Source: Pseudomonas asiatica (GTDB lineage: Bacteria > Pseudomonadota > Gammaproteobacteria > Pseudomonadales > Pseudomonadaceae). Taken from it: a stretch of 64,000 bases of DNA. Both the position numbers and the translations under genes were made by a program. Position 1 is the stretch's first letter. Each line of letters starts with the position of its first letter. The notes under the pieces are model-generated. The model was not told where the DNA came from and searched no databases. It worked only from the letters and a program-made list of their open reading frames with translations. The stretch spans positions 5,234,501 through 5,298,500 of the forward strand of contig NZ_CP157874.1 in the NCBI RefSeq assembly GCF_040214835.1. Direction: 5' to 3'. Below, piece after piece: positions 17,167-28,669 of this stretch.

Positions 17167-17619
17167 TTACTTGACGACGACCTTGCCCTTCATCATCGAG
17201 ATGTGGCCCGGGAAGGTGCAGAAGAAGCTGTAGTCGCCACCGGCTTCCAGCTTGGTAGCGTCGAACTTCACCTCGGTCTCCTTCTCAGGAGCACCAATCA
17301 TCTTGGTGTGGGCGATGATCGCGGCGTTGTCAGCTTTGATGTAGTCCTTTTCCAGACCCTGGCTCATGCCTTCGGTGGCAATGCCCTGCATGTCGGCAGT
17401 CTTGCTGATCACCAGGTTGTGGCCCATGACGTTCTTCGGCAGGTTGCCGGAGTGGGTCAGTTTGACGGTGAATTCCTTGCAGCTCTTGTCGACGGTGATT
17501 TCCTTGGTGTTGTAGGACATCTGGTCGGTGGAGTCGACAGTCACCGAGCACTCGGCTGCGAAGACAGAAGCGCTGGCGAGGGTCAGCAGGGATACCGCTA
17601 CAGCTTTCGCAAACATCAT
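17167..17619 (-). CDS. azu: Azurin
   Basis: Periplasmic type I blue-copper electron-transfer protein, precursor of 150 residues. The signal peptide is cleaved after FA (residue 21), giving a 129-residue mature form starting AECSV. Copper ligands are His46 in VMGHN and Cys113, His118 and Met122 in [12 protein letters not shown], with Gly45 as axial carbonyl; C3 and C26 form the disulphide. Position 48, Trp in P. aeruginosa azurin, is Leu. Met-Met start: the first ATG lies four bases and the second seven bases after AAGGAG, so 17616 is an equally good start. It is transcribed alone. Confidence 0.96.
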   Translation of the reverse strand: MMFAKAVAVSLLTLASASVFAAECSVTVDSTDQMSYNTKEITVDKSCKEFTVKLTHSGNLPKNVMGHNLVISKTADMQGIATEGMSQGLEKDYIKADNAAIIAHTKMIGAPEKETEVKFDATKLEAGGDYSFFCTFPGHISMMKGKVVVK

Positions 17620-17668
17620 GAATCTCCTTGGCAGGGTTTTATCAATTGCGAGACTGCCTGAAACCGTT

Positions 17669-17699
17669 CAGCCCCTTGCTGATATGGGTCAAGGGGCTG
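17669..17699. promoter_or_regulatory. 10-bp inverted repeat upstream of azu
   Basis: CAGCCCCTTG (17669-17678) and CAAGGGGCTG (17690-17699) form a perfect 10-bp inverted repeat with an 11-base spacer, about 50 bases before the azu start. It could be an operator or a leader hairpin; the half-site spacing does not fit an ANR/FNR box. Confidence 0.5.
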
Positions 17700-17732
17700 T
17701 CAAGAGGCCAGCCAGTAGAATTGTTCAATGGA

Positions 17733-17742
17733 TTGTATACAA
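17733..17742. promoter_or_regulatory. Palindrome TTGTATACAA
   Basis: Perfect 10-bp palindrome of the TTGT..ACAA type often bound by GntR-family regulators. It lies between azu and the short gene at 17812. The regulator is not identified. Confidence 0.35.
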
Positions 17743-17749
17743 CCAATTC

Positions 17750-17770
17750 AAGGGCACATCATGCCCTTTT
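17750..17770 (+). terminator. Terminator-like hairpin
   Basis: AAGGGCA (17750-17756), loop CATCA, TGCCCTT (17762-17768) followed by TTATT. On the plus strand this looks like a weak intrinsic terminator, but no plus-strand gene ends just before it; it might end an unseen small RNA or act as a leader attenuator for the short gene downstream. Confidence 0.4.
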
Positions 17771-17811
17771 ATTGGACGATGGGACAACCTCTCATTTAGG
17801 AGCAATACGAA

Positions 17812-17901
17812 ATGACCCTTGGAAGCCTGATGAACAGCCTGCTGGCGGCCTACGCCCATGGAGCGACCGGCGCCATCTGCGAATTCTCCCGACCGGAGTG
17901 A
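17812..17901 (+). CDS. Possible 29-residue small protein
   Basis: ATG at 17812 is preceded by AGGAG (9-base spacing) and opens a 29-codon frame ending TGA. The product starts MTLGSLMNSLLAAYAHG, which could form an amphipathic helix, and ends CEFSRPE. I do not recognise it. It sits about 65 bases before the LOG-family gene on the same strand, so it could be a leader peptide or an independent small protein. Support is the ribosome-binding site and the placement only. Confidence 0.4.
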   Translation: MTLGSLMNSLLAAYAHGATGAICEFSRPE

Positions 17902-17965
17902 AAGCAGCCTTGGAACTGTAGGACATGGGCCTTACCCTGTCAGCCTGAGTGACTGGAGATGAGCA

Positions 17966-18553
17966 ATGCCCGTACGTTCCGTTTGTGTGTTCTGCGGCGC
18001 CAGCATTGGTGCCAACCCTGCCTATCGTGAAGCGGCCATCGCTCTGGGCCAGGCGATTGCCCGTCGCGGCCTGACCCTGGTCTATGGCGGTGGCGCGGTC
18101 GGCCTGATGGGCACCGTCGCCGACGCGGCCATGGCGGCCGGTGGCGAAGTGATCGGGATCATCCCCCAGAGCCTGATGAATGCCGAAATCGGCCACAAGG
18201 GCCTCAGCCGCCTGGAAGTGGTCGACGGCATGCACGCGCGCAAGGCACGCATGGCCGAGCTGAGCGATGCCTTCATCGCCCTGCCCGGTGGGCTGGGTAC
18301 GCTGGAGGAGTTGTTCGAGGTATGGACCTGGGGCCAATTGGGCTATCACGCCAAGCCGCTGGGGCTGCTGGATGTGAACGGCTTCTACGAGAAGCTGGGC
18401 GGGTTCCTCGACCATATCGTCGAAGAAGGCTTCGTGCGGCCGCAGCATCGGGCGATGTTGCTGCTGGGGCAGCAGCCTGATGAGCTGCTGGACGGGATGG
18501 ACAGCTTTGTTGCGCCGGTGGCGCCAAAGTGGGTCGACAAGAAGCCTGACTGA
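17966..18553 (+). CDS. LOG-family nucleotide 5'-monophosphate phosphoribohydrolase
   Basis: Cytoplasmic Rossmann-fold protein of 195 residues of the LOG (Lonely Guy) family, whose members split cytokinin riboside monophosphates or AMP-like nucleotides into base and ribose 5-phosphate. The N-terminal VCVFCGAS block, [22 protein letters not shown] near residues 91-96, and the signature PGGLGTLEE at 107-115 are all present. Substrate in bacteria is often AMP-like; a plant-hormone role is not shown. The start has GGAGATGAGCA upstream. A type B REP pair follows. Confidence 0.9.
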   Translation: MPVRSVCVFCGASIGANPAYREAAIALGQAIARRGLTLVYGGGAVGLMGTVADAAMAAGGEVIGIIPQSLMNAEIGHKGLSRLEVVDGMHARKARMAELSDAFIALPGGLGTLEELFEVWTWGQLGYHAKPLGLLDVNGFYEKLGGFLDHIVEEGFVRPQHRAMLLLGQQPDELLDGMDSFVAPVAPKWVDKKPD

Positions 18554-18566
18554 AGCTGAGATTTTT

Positions 18567-18694
18567 GGGACCGCTTTGCGGTCCATCGCGACACAAGGCC
18601 GCTCCTACACCGACCGTGAGCCCCCCGGAATTGTCGGGTTTGCACGGTCATTGTAGGAGCGGCCTTGTGTCGCGATGGGCTGCAAAGCAGCCCC
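18567..18694. repeat. REP pair, type B
   Basis: Inverted type B pair with hairpins GGGACCGctttGCGGTCC and its partner, between convergent LOG and ygiQ genes. Confidence 0.9.
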
Positions 18695-18707
18695 AAGAAT
18701 CGCCCAG

Positions 18708-21008
<2,301 letters not shown>

Positions 21009-21124
21009 GTCAGTGACCGGTTCTGGTGTGCAGGGAAATCGCGGGCGCGGAATATAGCACAAATTTTGACCAAATCCGACGATGGTTGTCGGATTCATGG
21101 CTTGCCGGCGATGAGGCCGGTGGC

Positions 21125-22522
21125 TTATTCGTCGTCGTCGAAGTTGTACATGCCCGGCGCAAGGTTCTCGAAGCGGGTGTACTTGCCGATGAACGCCAGG
21201 CGCACGAAGCCGATGGGGCCGTTACGCTGTTTACCGATGATGATTTCCGCCACGCCCTTGTGCTCGGTCTCGGGGTGGTACACCTCGTCGCGGTACACGA
21301 ACATGATCACGTCGGCGTCCTGCTCGATCGCACCGGATTCACGCAAGTCGGAGTTCACCGGGCGTTTGTTCGGGCGCTGCTCCAGGGAGCGGTTCAGCTG
21401 CGACAGGGCGATGACCGGGCAGTTGAATTCCTTGGCCAGGGCCTTGAGCGAGCGGGAGATCTCGGAAATTTCGTTGGTCCGGTTGTCGCCGGCCGAACCC
21501 GGGATCTGCATCAGCTGCAGGTAGTCGACCATGATCATGGCGATTTCGCCATGCTCACGGGCCAGGCGGCGGGTACGGGCGCGCATTTCCGAGGGGCTGA
21601 TGCCGGCGGTATCGTCGATGAACAGCTTGCGGTCGTTGAGCAGATTCACCGCCGAGGTCAGGCGCGGCCAGTCGTCGTCGTCCAGCTGGCCGGAACGCAC
21701 CTTGGTCTGGTCGATACGGCCCAGGGACGAGAGCATACGCATGATCAGCGATTCACCTGGCATCTCGAGGGAGAACACCAGCACCGCCTTGTCGGTACGC
21801 AGTACGGCGTTTTCCACCAGGTTCATGGCGAAGGTGGTCTTACCCATCGACGGACGGCCAGCGACGATGATCAGGTCGGCAGCCTGCAGGCCACTGGTCT
21901 TCTCGTCGAGGTCGGTAAAGCCGGTGGACACACCGGTGATGTCACTGTCGGAGTTGAACAGCGTGTCGATACGGTCGATGGCCATGGTCAACAGTTCGTT
22001 GACCCCCACCGGGCCGCCGGTTTTCGGGCGGGCCTCGGCGATCTGGAAGATCTGCCGCTCGGCGTCGTCGAGAATCTCTTCGGCGTTGCGCCCTTGCGGG
22101 TTGAACGCGTTGTCGGCGATATCGGTACTGATGCTGATCAGCTGGCGCAGGGTGGCGCGCTCGCGAATGATCGCGGCGTAGGCCTTGATGTTGGCTACCG
22201 ACGGGGTGTTCTTGGCCAGCTCGGCCAGGTACGCCAACCCACCGACTTGCGAAGAAAGGCCTTCCTTGTCCAACTGCTCGTGCAGGGTCACCACGTCGAA
22301 TGGCTGGTTGGCGTCGGCCAACTTGTGCACGGCACGGAAGATCAGGCGGTGGTCATGCCGGTAGAAGTCGCCATCCGATACCTGGTCCAGCACCCGCTCC
22401 CAGGCATTGTTGTCCAGCATCAGGCCACCGAGCACGGCCTGTTCGGCCTCGATGGAATGCGGCGGCACCTTCAGGGCTGCGGTTTGCAGGTCTAGCTGTT
22501 CGGAGGTGGTGATCTCGTTCAT
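21125..22522 (-). CDS. dnaB: Replicative DNA helicase DnaB
   Basis: Hexameric 5'-3' replication-fork helicase, 465 residues. The N-terminal domain begins [20 protein letters not shown], followed by a linker and the RecA-like domain with Walker [10 protein letters not shown], Walker [11 protein letters not shown] and the arginine-finger region [20 protein letters not shown]. It ends in an acidic NFDDDE tail. The start at 22522 gives the family length; a longer frame from 22564 adds unconserved residues. It is the distal gene after rplI, with a strong hairpin terminator between the two, so part of its expression must come from read-through or a local promoter. No intein is present. Confidence 0.96.
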   Translation of the reverse strand: MNEITTSEQLDLQTAALKVPPHSIEAEQAVLGGLMLDNNAWERVLDQVSDGDFYRHDHRLIFRAVHKLADANQPFDVVTLHEQLDKEGLSSQVGGLAYLAELAKNTPSVANIKAYAAIIRERATLRQLISISTDIADNAFNPQGRNAEEILDDAERQIFQIAEARPKTGGPVGVNELLTMAIDRIDTLFNSDSDITGVSTGFTDLDEKTSGLQAADLIIVAGRPSMGKTTFAMNLVENAVLRTDKAVLVFSLEMPGESLIMRMLSSLGRIDQTKVRSGQLDDDDWPRLTSAVNLLNDRKLFIDDTAGISPSEMRARTRRLAREHGEIAMIMVDYLQLMQIPGSAGDNRTNEISEISRSLKALAKEFNCPVIALSQLNRSLEQRPNKRPVNSDLRESGAIEQDADVIMFVYRDEVYHPETEHKGVAEIIIGKQRNGPIGFVRLAFIGKYTRFENLAPGMYNFDDDE

Positions 22523-22544
22523 GGCCACGAAAGAATTCTGGAGG

Positions 22545-22590
22545 ATGAAAAAGACAAAGGGCACGGCCTGTCGAAAACAGGACCGTGCCC
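22545..22590 (-). terminator. Terminator between rplI and dnaB
   Basis: On the minus strand GGGCACGG pairs with CCGTGCCC (22583-22590 with 22559-22566), extended by CCTGT/ACAGG, and is followed by TTTGTCTTTTTC. This is a good intrinsic terminator after rplI. Confidence 0.85.
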
Positions 22591-22635
22591 GATGTTAACC
22601 GCCTGACCCACAAGGAGCCAGCCAGTCAGCGCAGC

Positions 22636-23082
22636 TTAGGCAGCTACGACGACCACGCGTACGGTGGCTTCAACATCGCTGTGCAGGTGCACGGCTACGT
22701 CGTATTCGCCAACCTGACGGATGGTGCCGTTCGGCAGACGAACTTCAGCCTTGGCCACTTCAACGCCGGAGGCGGTCAGGGCGTCAGCGATGTCGTGGGT
22801 GCCGATCGAACCGAACAGCTTGCCTTCGTCGCCAGCGGTGGCAGTGATGGTCACTTCCAGCTCGGCCAGTTGGGCAGCGCGGCTTTCAGCCGAAGCTTTC
22901 TTGTCAGCAGCTGCTTTTTCCAGCTCGGCGCGACGCTCTTCGAACGCAGCCAGGTTGGCGGCGTTGGCAACGGTGGCCTTGCCGAATGGCAGCAGGAAGT
23001 TACGGCCGTAACCAGCCTTAACTTTTACTTTGTCGCCCAGGTTGCCCAGGTTAGCGACTTTTTCCAGCAGGATCAGTTCCAT
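22636..23082 (-). CDS. rplI: 50S ribosomal protein L9
   Basis: Ribosomal protein of 148 residues binding 23S rRNA near the L1 stalk. The N-terminal domain [32 protein letters not shown] is the L9 signature, joined by the long central helix to the C-terminal domain. The leader has AGG before TTTTACCAAATG. It belongs to the rpsF-rpsR-(membrane gene)-rplI unit and is followed by a terminator before dnaB. Confidence 0.98.
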
Positions 23083-23102
23083 TTGGTAAAACCTCTTAAC
23101 TT

Positions 23103-23966
23103 TTAACCTTCACCGTTCGCGGAGTCATTCCCCTTGGGGGACTTGCGACCGCGAAAATCAATCAGGCTGTCGACAACGGCCAAAACCACCAGCAACGGAT
23201 AAATCAGCTGCATGATCAGCGGCAACGTCACGTACATGCCCACCAGCCAGAAACCGGCCAGTCGCCCCTGCGCCACCAGCCCGTGCATCAAGGCGATGCC
23301 GGCCAGCACCAGTACCAGGCTCGAGGCCGATGCCAGGACGATGAACTGCGGCCCGATGAACGGGGCCACCACCATCACTGCCACCAAGACCGCCATGGTC
23401 TGTTTCGGCAACTTCAGGGCGCGAAACTCGCGACCGAAGCCTCCAGGGTTGTACAACGCTGCCTGCCAGTAGCGCGCCAGCACCAGGGCCAGCACACTGA
23501 ACAATTGCACCGTCACTGCTGTGGAAGCGACCAGCACAGGGCGGATCAGCTCACCGGAGAGCACCGGTTGCCCCTCGATTTTCGGCATGGCTTCGGCAAA
23601 CGCCTTGGCCAGCACATCGAAGGTTTGCGCCAGCGCCAGATCGAGCACGAGGCTGAAAGCCACGGCGAACACGGCACTGACCAGCAACACCCGGCTCCAG
23701 GGATGCTCGGCGCGCAACAGCGCAGCCAGGCCCAGGGCACCCGCGATCACCAGAAAGGTGATGGGATCGCCCATGACCCACACGGCCAGCCCGGCCAGCA
23801 GGCCGCCGGCGATGACCGTTGTAGCATCCTTGAACCCACGCCGCAGCAGCACAAGGCTGCCGGCAGCGGCACTCAACCAGAACAGCAGCGGCAGTACCGC
23901 GCTGATGACCACCACCAGGGTGGCCTGCACACGACCGCGCATGATGAAACTTGCTAACGCTCGCAT
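23103..23966 (-). CDS. Polytopic membrane protein, possibly YybS/DUF2232-like
   Basis: Inner-membrane protein of 287 residues with about eight hydrophobic helices and a basic/polar C-terminal tail ([15 protein letters not shown]). It lies between rpsR and rplI in the same orientation, a position conserved in pseudomonads. Similarity to the YybS/DUF2232 group is suggested by the helix pattern and context, but I cannot confirm it. Function is unknown; co-transcription with ribosomal protein genes hints at a role in ribosome or envelope homeostasis. No catalytic motif is evident. Confidence 0.8.
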
Positions 23967-23999
23967 GCTAATCCCTTACTGCTTGTCGACGACCCGGTC

Positions 24000-24230
24000 T
24001 CAGCGGCCGTGGCTGTCGGTGTAGGGCAGCAGGGCCAGGAAGCGGGCGCGCTTGATAGCGGTAGCCAGCTGACGCTGATAACGAGCTTTGGTACCGGTGA
24101 TACGGCTTGGAACGATCTTGCCGGTTTCGGATACGTAAGCTTTCAGGGTGTTGAGATCTTTGAAGTCGATCTCTTTCACGTCTTCAGCAGTGAAGCGGCA
24201 GAATTTACGACGACGGAAGAAACGTGCCAT
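24000..24230 (-). CDS. rpsR: 30S ribosomal protein S18
   Basis: Small-subunit protein of 76 residues, partner of S6. Typical segments are [20 protein letters not shown] and [34 protein letters not shown]. It lies 28 bases after rpsF and shares its transcript. Confidence 0.98.
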   Translation of the reverse strand: MARFFRRRKFCRFTAEDVKEIDFKDLNTLKAYVSETGKIVPSRITGTKARYQRQLATAIKRARFLALLPYTDSHGR

Positions 24231-24258
24231 TTAATAGGCTCCTCTAAAGGTCCGTGGA

Positions 24259-24684
24259 TTACTCGTCAGCGTTATCGCTGGAGTCGCTGTCATTGCTGTC
24301 GTCGCCGTCGGCGGATTCAGCATGCTCAGGACGCTCACGACGCTCACGGCGCTCGCTGCGGTTTTCTTCAGCCTTCAGCATCTCGGACTGGCCGGTAACG
24401 GCTTCGTCGCGACGGATGACCAGGTTACGGATAACGGCATCGTTGTAGCGGAAGTTGTCTTCCAGCTCGGCCAGGGCCTTGCCGGTGCACTCAACGTTCA
24501 GCATCACGTAGTGAGCCTTGTGAACATTGTTGATTGCGTAGGCCAGTTGACGACGGCCCCAGTCTTCCAGGCGGTGGATCTTGCCACCATCTTCTTCGAT
24601 CAGCTTGGTGTAACGCTCAACCATGCCGCCGACTTGCTCGCTCTGGTCCGGGTGAACCAGGAAGATGATTTCGTAATGACGCAT
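24259..24684 (-). CDS. rpsF: 30S ribosomal protein S6
   Basis: Small-subunit protein of 141 residues. The core [18 protein letters not shown] and [20 protein letters not shown] is followed by a charged tail ([15 protein letters not shown], then an Asp/Ser-rich end DNADE). The tail is where RimK adds glutamates in some bacteria; here it is longer and more acidic than in E. coli. First gene of the operon, with a good promoter upstream. Confidence 0.98.
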   Translation of the reverse strand: MRHYEIIFLVHPDQSEQVGGMVERYTKLIEEDGGKIHRLEDWGRRQLAYAINNVHKAHYVMLNVECTGKALAELEDNFRYNDAVIRNLVIRRDEAVTGQSEMLKAEENRSERRERRERPEHAESADGDDSNDSDSSDNADE

Positions 24685-24804
24685 GAATGCTCCTTACGGG
24701 TTAGTAGTCTGCCAGCGAATCTGGTCAGACAAGGAGTGAATGACACTGTATGTCTTGCACGGAGGGGAGGCACATGCGCGCCTGCCAGCTCGGCAAGGGG
24801 CGCA

Positions 24805-24833
24805 ATTGTAGAGAAGGCGAGGCGTACAAGCAA
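24805..24833 (-). promoter_or_regulatory. Sigma-70 promoter of the rpsF operon
   Basis: On the minus strand TTGCTT, a 17-base spacer and TACAAT form a strong housekeeping promoter followed by a GC-rich TGCGCC discriminator. It predicts a leader of about 110 bases before rpsF, long enough for the S6:S18 autoregulatory structure known in other bacteria; I could not confirm that fold. Confidence 0.7.
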
Positions 24834-24882
24834 GGTGATTGGTGAATATTTGAACAGCCTGAAAAATATTCAGAATGTGTCA

Positions 24883-24982
24883 GGCCCGATTCGCGGGCAC
24901 GCCCGCTCCCACAGATCAACTGCTGCCTTTGGCATTGCAGATTACCTGTGGGAGCGGGCGCGCCCGCGAAGAGGCCGGCGCA
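24883..24982. repeat. REP pair, type A
   Basis: Inverted type A pair between rlmB and the rpsF promoter; the left copy lacks the AGAG part of the outer arm. Confidence 0.85.
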
Positions 24983-24991
24983 GGTTATAGA

Positions 24992-25738
24992 TCAGCGCTT
25001 GGCCTGACGCTGACGCACAGCCTCGAACAGGCACACGCCAGTCGCCACCGACACGTTCAGGCTACTGACACTACCGCCCATCGGCAACTTCACCAGGAAA
25101 TCGCAATGCTCGCGGGTCAGCCGGCGCATGCCCTTGCCTTCCGCGCCCATGATCATCACCAGCGGCCCGGTCAGGTCCTGCTGGTAGATTTCCTGTTCGG
25201 CCTCGCCGGCGGTACCTACCACCCACAGGCCACGCTGCTGCAGTTTTTCCAGGGTGCGCGCCAGGTTGGTCACGGCCACCAGCGGGATCACCTCCGCAGC
25301 GCCACAGGCCACCTTGCGCACGACCGGCGTCAGGGTTGCGGACTTGTCCTTGGGCACCACCACTGCCGTGGCACCGGCGGCATCGGCGGTACGCAGGCAG
25401 GCGCCAAGGTTGTGCGGGTCGGTCACGCCATCCAGCACCAGGATCAGCGGGGGTGTTTCGGTGCGTTCGAGCAATTCCTCGAGCATCAACTCGCCCCAGA
25501 CCTGGCTCGGGCTCACCTCGGCGACCACACCCTGATGCACGCCCTCTACCCAGGCATCCATCTCACGGCGCTCGGCCTGGCCGACCGCCACGCGATTTTC
25601 CGCGGCCAGCGCCAGCAGCGCCTGCAGGCGCGGCTCGCTGCGCCCTTCCGACAGCCAGATCTGCTTGACCCGCTTCGGATGGTGCTGCAGCAATGCCTGC
25701 ACGGCGTGCACGCCGTAGATCTTTTCCAGCTGACTCAT
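24992..25738 (-). CDS. rlmB: 23S rRNA Gm2251 2'-O-methyltransferase
   Basis: SPOUT-class methyltransferase of 248 residues that methylates G2251 in the P loop of 23S rRNA. The N-terminal substrate-binding domain MSQLEKIYGVHAVQALL is followed by the trefoil-knot motifs VTDPHNLGACLRTADAAG, MGAEGKGMRRLT and LPMGGSVSSLNVSVATG. ATG 25738 overlaps the rnr stop by four bases, as in the usual rnr-rlmB pair. No obvious terminator follows except the REP pair. Confidence 0.96.
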   Translation of the reverse strand: MSQLEKIYGVHAVQALLQHHPKRVKQIWLSEGRSEPRLQALLALAAENRVAVGQAERREMDAWVEGVHQGVVAEVSPSQVWGELMLEELLERTETPPLILVLDGVTDPHNLGACLRTADAAGATAVVVPKDKSATLTPVVRKVACGAAEVIPLVAVTNLARTLEKLQQRGLWVVGTAGEAEQEIYQQDLTGPLVMIMGAEGKGMRRLTREHCDFLVKLPMGGSVSSLNVSVATGVCLFEAVRQRQAKR

Positions 25739-28311
25739 GACTTGCTCTTGCTCTTGCGTGGCGCGCCGGACTTCGACGGGCCTTTACGGTGCTTGGTCGG
25801 CTTGCCGGAGGCCTTGCCACCCTTGTCCGACTTGCTGCTGGCATGGCCGCCACTGCGCGCCTCGCTCATCAGCGCCTTCTTCATTTCGCGGCTCTTGCGT
25901 ACTTCGGCGTTACGCTGCACAGCGTCTTTCGGGAAGTACGCCTCGGCGGTCTCGCTCTTGCGGCTGCGCGGCTTCGGCGTGGCCTTGGCCTCGACCGGGG
26001 CCTGCTCGGCCTGGCCGGCAGCCGGTGCGGCACCACGCTGCTTGCGGCCGATCGGGGCGGCGAGGGTCTTTTCCGACACTTCGAAGTCGATCTTGCGCTC
26101 GTCGAGGTCGACGCGCATGACCTTGACCTCGATCGTGTCGCCCAGGCGGAAGCTGCGCCCGGTACGCTCGCCAGACAGGCGGTGGTGCACCGGGTCGAAG
26201 TGGTAGTAGTCGCCCGGCAGCGCACTGACGTGCACCAGGCCTTCCACATAGATATCGGTCAGCTCGACGAACAGGCCGAAACCGGTCACCGCGGTGATCA
26301 CACCCGGGAAGGTCTCGCCCACGCGGTCCTTCATGAACTCGCACTTGAGCCAGTTGACCACGTCACGGGTAGCTTCATCGGCCCGGCGCTCGGTCATCGA
26401 GCACTGCTCGCCGAGCTGCTCGAGGGTGTTCTCGTCGTACGGGTAGATGCGCGCCTTGGGGATGCTCATGGCGCCGGCACGCTTGACGTGCGGGGTTTCG
26501 ACCCTGGAACGGATGATGCTGCGGATGGCGCGGTGCACCAGCAGGTCCGGATAGCGACGGATCGGCGAGGTGAAGTGGGTGTACGCCTCGTAGTTCAGGC
26601 CGAAGTGGCCGTTGTTGTCGGTGCTGTACACCGCCTGGCTCAACGAACGCAGCATCACGGTCTGGATCAGGTGGAAGTCCGGGCGCCCGGCGATGCTCGC
26701 CAGCAGTGCCTGGTAATCCTTCGGCGACGGGTCCTTGCCCTTGTGCAGGGTCAGGCCCAGTTCGCCCAGGAAGGCGCGCAGCTTTTCCAGACGCTCTGGC
26801 GGCGGGCCGTCGTGCACGCGGTACAGGGCCGGCACGCCATGCTTCTGCAGGAACTCGGCGGTGGCCACGTTGGCCGCCAGCATGCATTCCTCGATCAGCT
26901 TGTGGGCGTCGTTGCGCACGGTCGGGCGGATTTCCGCGATCTTGCGCTCGTCACCGAAGATGATGCGGGTTTCCTGGGTCTCGAAGTCGATCGCGCCACG
27001 GGTGTGACGGGCCTCCACCAGCACCTTGTACAGGTTGTACAGGTTCTTCAGGTCCGGCACGACTGCCTTGTACTCCTCGCGCAGCGCCTTGCCCTCACGG
27101 GTGCGGGAGTGCTCGAGCATGCTGCTGACCTTGTTGTAGGTCAGGCGGGCGTGGGAGTGGATGACGCCTTCGTAGAACTGGTAGTCGACCATCTGGCCGG
27201 CTTTGTTCATGGTCATTTCACAGACCATGGCCAGGCGATCGACATGCGGGTTCAGCGAGCACAGGCCGTTGGACAGCTCTTCAGGGAGCATCGGCACCAC
27301 GCGCTCGGGGAAGTACACCGAGTTGCCGCGCTGCTGGGCCTCGACGTCCAGGGCCGAGCCCAGGCGCACGTAGCTGGACACGTCGGCAATGGCCACATAC
27401 AGGCGCCAGCCGCCGGAGAACAGGCGCAGCTTGCCCAGCGGCTCGCAATAGACGGCGTCGTCGAAGTCACGGGCGTCCTCGCCGTCGATGGTGACGAACG
27501 GCAGGTGGCGCAGGTCGACGCGCTTCTCCTTGTCCTTCTCTTCGACTTCGGAGCGGAACTTGCGCGCTTCCTTGATCACGTCCTTGGGCCAGACGTGCGG
27601 GATATCGTAGCTGCGCAGGGCAACGTCGATTTCCATGCCCGGCGCCATGTAGTTGCCGATGACCTCGACCACATCGCCTTGCGGCTGGAAGCGCGGGGTC
27701 GGCCAGTGGGTGATCTTGATCTCGACGAACTGGCCGATCTTGGCACCGCCGTTGCGCCCGGCAGTGACCAGCACTTCCTGCTGGATCTTCGGGTTGTCCG
27801 GGGTCACGTAGCCGATACCGCCTTCTTCGAAGTAACGGCCGACCACGCTTTCGTGGGCACGGGAGATGATTTCGACCAGCACGCCTTCACGGCGGCCACG
27901 GCGGTCGACGCCAGATACGCGGGCCAGGCCGCGGTCACCGTCGAACACCAGGCGCATCTGCGACGGGCTGAGGAACAGATCTTCGCTGCCGTCGTCCGGA
28001 ATAAGGAAGCCGAAGCCGTCGCGGTGACCAGAGACGCGGCCGCAGATCAGGTCCAGCTTGTCTACCGGGGCATAAGTGCCGCGCCGGGTATAGATAAGCT
28101 GGCCATCGCGCTCCATTGCACGCAGTCGGCGGCGCAGGGCTTCGATCTGGTCTTCGTCGTAAAGACCGAACTCGGCCGCCAGCTCCTCGCGTGCGGCCGG
28201 TTCGCCACGGTCGGCGAGGCGCTGCAGGATCAGCTCACGGCTGGGAATGGGGTTGTCGTATTTTTCCGCTTCGCGAGCGGCCTCGGGATCGAGGGATTGC
28301 CAATCGGCCAT
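25735..28311 (-). CDS. rnr: Ribonuclease R
   Basis: Processive 3'-5' exoribonuclease of 858 residues that degrades structured RNA and acts in trans-translation and cold adaptation. Order of domains: N-terminal helix-turn-helix, two cold-shock domains, the RNB core with catalytic Asp residues in GEDARDFDDAVYCE, then an S1 domain with GVITAVTGFGLFVEL. The last 100 residues are a basic Ala/Lys/Ser tail typical of RNase R and involved in RNA or helicase-like functions. The tail ends KSKSKS, very lysine rich. It lies in an operon with rlmB. Confidence 0.95.
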   Translation of the reverse strand: MADWQSLDPEAAREAEKYDNPIPSRELILQRLADRGEPAAREELAAEFGLYDEDQIEALRRRLRAMERDGQLIYTRRGTYAPVDKLDLICGRVSGHRDGFGFLIPDDGSEDLFLSPSQMRLVFDGDRGLARVSGVDRRGRREGVLVEIISRAHESVVGRYFEEGGIGYVTPDNPKIQQEVLVTAGRNGGAKIGQFVEIKITHWPTPRFQPQGDVVEVIGNYMAPGMEIDVALRSYDIPHVWPKDVIKEARKFRSEVEEKDKEKRVDLRHLPFVTIDGEDARDFDDAVYCEPLGKLRLFSGGWRLYVAIADVSSYVRLGSALDVEAQQRGNSVYFPERVVPMLPEELSNGLCSLNPHVDRLAMVCEMTMNKAGQMVDYQFYEGVIHSHARLTYNKVSSMLEHSRTREGKALREEYKAVVPDLKNLYNLYKVLVEARHTRGAIDFETQETRIIFGDERKIAEIRPTVRNDAHKLIEECMLAANVATAEFLQKHGVPALYRVHDGPPPERLEKLRAFLGELGLTLHKGKDPSPKDYQALLASIAGRPDFHLIQTVMLRSLSQAVYSTDNNGHFGLNYEAYTHFTSPIRRYPDLLVHRAIRSIIRSRVETPHVKRAGAMSIPKARIYPYDENTLEQLGEQCSMTERRADEATRDVVNWLKCEFMKDRVGETFPGVITAVTGFGLFVELTDIYVEGLVHVSALPGDYYHFDPVHHRLSGERTGRSFRLGDTIEVKVMRVDLDERKIDFEVSEKTLAAPIGRKQRGAAPAAGQAEQAPVEAKATPKPRSRKSETAEAYFPKDAVQRNAEVRKSREMKKALMSEARSGGHASSKSDKGGKASGKPTKHRKGPSKSGAPRKSKSKS

Positions 28312-28473
28312 CAGAAGGGGTTCACCTTGGGGTATATAGATATGAATTCTGGCATAGGCGTATTGAAACCGGAAATGTCAGCCTTGGACAGCCCCACCGG
28401 CGCCTCCGGCGAGCAGGAATAGGCCTGCGGAATCAACAAGTTGAATTTTTTGAAATTTTTTTCGCTTGGGGGG

Positions 28474-28502
28474 TTTACAGCCCCCCGGACCGTCCGTATA
28501 GT
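28474..28502 (+). promoter_or_regulatory. Strong promoter of the tRNA-Leu pair
   Basis: TTTACA (28474-28479), a 17-base spacer and TATAGT (28497-28502), followed by a GC-rich GCGCACC discriminator as expected for a growth-rate and ppGpp-controlled stable RNA promoter. An A/T-rich tract just upstream (28440-28462) could be an UP element. It is about 80 bases before the first tRNA. Confidence 0.8.
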
Positions 28503-28582
28503 GCGCACCACAACGACGGACAACCCCGAAGTTGTAGTAGAGATGAGCGGCGCTGTAAAGCATCAAGTAATCTCGAATGTGT

Positions 28583-28669
28583 GCCCAGGTGGCGGAATTG
28601 GTAGACGCGCTGGTTTCAGGTATCAGTGGCTTAACGGCCGTGGAAGTTCGAGTCTTCTCCTGGGCACCA
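28583..28669 (+). tRNA. tRNA-Leu (anticodon CAG)
   Basis: 87 bases including an encoded CCA. Acceptor arm GCCCAGG/CCTGGGC, anticodon loop TTCAGGT giving CAG, and the long class II variable arm GTGGCTTAACGGCCGTGG. Reads codon CUG. It is the first of two copies. Confidence 0.97.

Noticed and set aside
17669..17699. Possible ANR/FNR box upstream of azu
   Set aside because: The half-sites do not fit TTGAT-N4-ATCAA; the spacing is seven, so I kept it only as an inverted repeat.
25789..28422. Long plus-strand open frame opposite rnr
   Set aside because: Antisense shadow of RNase R; low-complexity composition and no start signal.
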